Source: Micromonospora endolithica (GTDB lineage Bacteria > Actinomycetota > Actinomycetes > Mycobacteriales > Micromonosporaceae). From it: a DNA stretch of 64,000 nt. This document shows, piece by piece, positions 62,685-64,000 of the stretch. Under the pieces are notes generated by a model. It saw nothing but the letters and a program-made list of their open reading frames with translations, was not told where the DNA came from and did not search any database. Positions within the stretch are counted from its first letter, which is position 1. The number at the start of each line of letters is the position of its first letter. The stretch spans positions 62,001 to 126,000 of the forward strand of contig NZ_RBAK01000003.1 of the NCBI RefSeq assembly GCF_003626595.1. The letters run 5' to 3'. Both the position numbers and the translations under genes were made by a program.

Positions 62685-63224
62685 ATGCCTGTGCTACGCC
62701 GACGCCGACAATCCGGGGCGGCCGTTTTCCTTCTTGCGAGCATGGTCACCATCGGCATGGCCGGGTGCACATCACGGCACGGTGAGTGGACCCCGCAGCC
62801 GACCACCGGAACCGTGCCCACGGTGGCACCGCAGCAGCTCCGCAACGCGGTGTCGGTGCAGGTGGTCGCCCGAATAGACGAGGCCGTCTGCGCCGAGGGC
62901 GGAGGCGGGTTGCCGGGCCCGGGCGCAGACGGGGACTGGTGCTACTTTCTTGACCCCGGTCTCACGTTGACCCAGGCCGAACGAGTTGAGCTGCAACAGA
63001 CTCCGCTCGGCGAGTTCGTCGTGGTGGTGACGCTGCTGCCAGAAGAACGCGCCCAGTTCGCTGCCTGGACGACGCGAGCTGCCGGGCGTCAGATTGCCAT
63101 CAGCGTCCAGGAGCGAGTCTTGGTCGCGCCTGAGCTCCGTGAACCGCTCAGCGGCGACGCTGTCCATATCTTCGGCATTGCCGAGGCTGACGCGCGGACC
63201 CTGCTGCGGCAGCTGTCCGGCTGA
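62685..63224 (+). CDS. lipoprotein with SecD P1-head-like domain
   Basis: 179 aa. Lipobox GMAGC (Cys28) after RRRR and a hydrophobic stretch. The C-terminal half reads FVVVVTLLPEERAQFAAWTT, RQIAISVQERVLVAPELREPL and AVHIFGIAEADARTLLRQL. This is the SecDF P1 head pattern (V-x-x-x-L-D...F-x-x-x-T, G-x-x-x-A-I-x-V-D-G-x-V-x-x-A-P, then I-x-G-F-x-x-x-E-A). A Cys pair (CAEGG, WCYFLDPG) precedes it. No Sec-type membrane helices. ATG at 62685; an earlier ATG at 62637 is possible. Reads the same way as the FtsX-like lipoprotein, 176 nt downstream. Confidence 0.65.
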   Translation: MPVLRRRRQSGAAVFLLASMVTIGMAGCTSRHGEWTPQPTTGTVPTVAPQQLRNAVSVQVVARIDEAVCAEGGGGLPGPGADGDWCYFLDPGLTLTQAERVELQQTPLGEFVVVVTLLPEERAQFAAWTTRAAGRQIAISVQERVLVAPELREPLSGDAVHIFGIAEADARTLLRQLSG

Positions 63225-63294
63225 GGCTCAGCCCTCACCTGCCCTTGCGGCCGCCCCCGGTCATCAGCTCGCCGGCATGAGCCGTGTCGTCAGC

Positions 63295-63660
63295 TCACCC
63301 GCTGCTGGTGAGCATGCGAACCGATAACCGCAGGCCCGGGTGATCGAAGACGCGAGGAGCCATCGACTCGTCAAGCACGACACCGTCCGGCTGGAAGACG
63401 GCATCGATGTCACGAGTCGCCCGGCGCGCGCCGTAGGCCAGCGCCGTCGCTACGTCGTCGACAGGGCCCGTGGTGCGGTGACGGGGGCGGGTGACGCTGC
63501 CAGGGCACGGTGATCCTCGACCTGCCGGCCGCCATGGGGTTGCCCACCACACCCGCGAAGGCATCGTCGAAGAGGCGGCCGGGAACCTGTGCGGGTGGGC
63601 TCCACAAGGGGATACCGAATCCGGCCGGCTACCGATAGTGTCCACGGATCGCACCGCCCG
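63295..63660 (-). pseudogene. decayed nucleotidyltransferase-like gene fragment
   Basis: On the minus strand one frame reads VDDVATALAYGARRATRDIDAVFQPDG then VFDHPGLRLSVRMLTS, which matches fragments of DUF6036-type/antitoxin nucleotidyltransferases (TRDIDAVF, FDHPGLR) but without the intervening residues, while the upstream part (AGRSRITVPWQR) continues in another frame. I read it as frameshifted and internally deleted remnant. It fills most of the 456-bp gap between the lipoprotein and the next gene. Confidence 0.45.
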
Positions 63661-63680
63661 TTCATCCGGAGGGCTCCGTC

Positions 63681-64000
63681 ATGAGTTTCGGACTTCCGTG
63701 GCTGCCCCGAACGGTGGCCACCGTACTGCTTCTTCTCGGAGGAGTCGGCGTGCCGGCCACGCCCGCCTCGGCGTCGCCGGCGGGCGCGGACGTCACTGTC
63801 GACCTCGCCGGCGGGACGATTCCACTGGGGATTACGAAGAAGACGCTTCACCTGAAGCTCAGCAACCGGGGCGACGCGACCCCGGCCCAGGTCGTCGTCC
63901 GGGTCGACGCGTCGGAGCTGGACGAGTCCAGTTTCAAGATCAGTCTCTGGCCGACCGGCGGGCTGGCCGAGTGCGACGGCGATTTCATCGGTTGGTACTG
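63681..64000 (+). CDS. secreted protein, N-terminal part (cut by window edge)
   Basis: 106 codons in the window, frame open to the edge. Signal peptide MSFGLPWLPRTVATVLLLLG, cleavage near SASPA. The mature part VTVDLAGGTIPLGITKKTLHLKLSNRGDATPAQVVV looks like an immunoglobulin-like/CARDB-type surface domain (a strand, then SNRGDATP). ATG at 63681 follows GGAGGG. C-terminus unknown, so anchoring cannot be judged. Confidence 0.7.
   Translation, partial: MSFGLPWLPRTVATVLLLLGGVGVPATPASASPAGADVTVDLAGGTIPLGITKKTLHLKLSNRGDATPAQVVVRVDASELDESSFKISLWPTGGLAECDGDFIGWY

Overview
The window is a high-GC actinobacterial chromosome segment. Gene content, gene order and a 31-bp doublet repeat that I know from Micromonospora-type genomes all point to the Micromonosporaceae (Micromonospora or a close relative). 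GTG starts are frequent, 4-nt stop/start overlaps are common, and at least ten genes have a TAnnnT -10 hexamer 6-7 nt before the start codon (leaderless transcripts). No prophage, IS element or CRISPR array was seen, and most of the segment looks like core chromosome.

Layout. 1-4.9 kb: end of a DedA protein; a MaoC dehydratase/FabG4-type reductase pair divergent from a FadA2-type thiolase (same order as htdX-fabG4-fadA2 of mycobacteria); a fascin-like remnant and a MazF-type toxin-antitoxin pair. 4.9-18.7 kb: purine block purB, purS-purQ-purL, comB, an SCP_3 protein, purF, purM, interrupted by a YbjQ protein, a secreted trypsin-like protease and a large single-span membrane protein with a Gly/Tyr-rich cytoplasmic tail. 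18.8-20.2 kb: a two-gene RiPP locus (radical SAM/SPASM maturase plus 81-aa precursor) of the actinobacterial cyclophane (triceptide, AmcB/AmcA) type. 20.3-23.6 kb: DUF3073, valine dehydrogenase, a conserved unknown protein and bldC, a block found next to purM in Streptomyces, so the RiPP pair sits inside a conserved neighbourhood.

23.6-33.4 kb: F420/FMN-type oxidoreductase, methyltransferase, a small cytosolic Asp/Gly calcium-loop protein, a hydroxyacyl-CoA dehydrogenase/enoyl-CoA hydratase pair, a substrate-binding lipoprotein whose two halves are in circularly permuted order, a DUF2786 protein, an SRPBCC protein, a four-repeat DivIVA-like protein, tRNA genes Glu-Asp-Phe, and a polysaccharide deacetylase lipoprotein. 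33.4-40 kb: a carotenoid locus. crtE-crtI-idi and a MerR/B12-binding (LitR/CarH-like) regulator run one way, crtB and a photolyase gene the other. Together they would make phytoene and lycopene-type carotenoids plus light-driven DNA repair.

40-54 kb: a flavoprotein disulfide reductase, enoyl-CoA hydratase, Rieske/DUF2231 protein, then a 13-gene Tad/Flp pilus operon (lipoprotein, secreted protein, CpaB, TadZ, TadA, TadB, TadC, Flp-like, three TadE/G-like pseudopilins, LysM membrane protein) with a divergent prepilin peptidase. 54-64 kb: a GH65 phosphorylase, GNAT enzyme, zinc-ribbon protein, secreted protein, a TetR/FBP pair, an SDR, a Crp-family regulator, YciI, two lipoproteins resembling detached FtsX and SecD extracytoplasmic domains, a decayed gene, and a secreted protein cut by the window edge.
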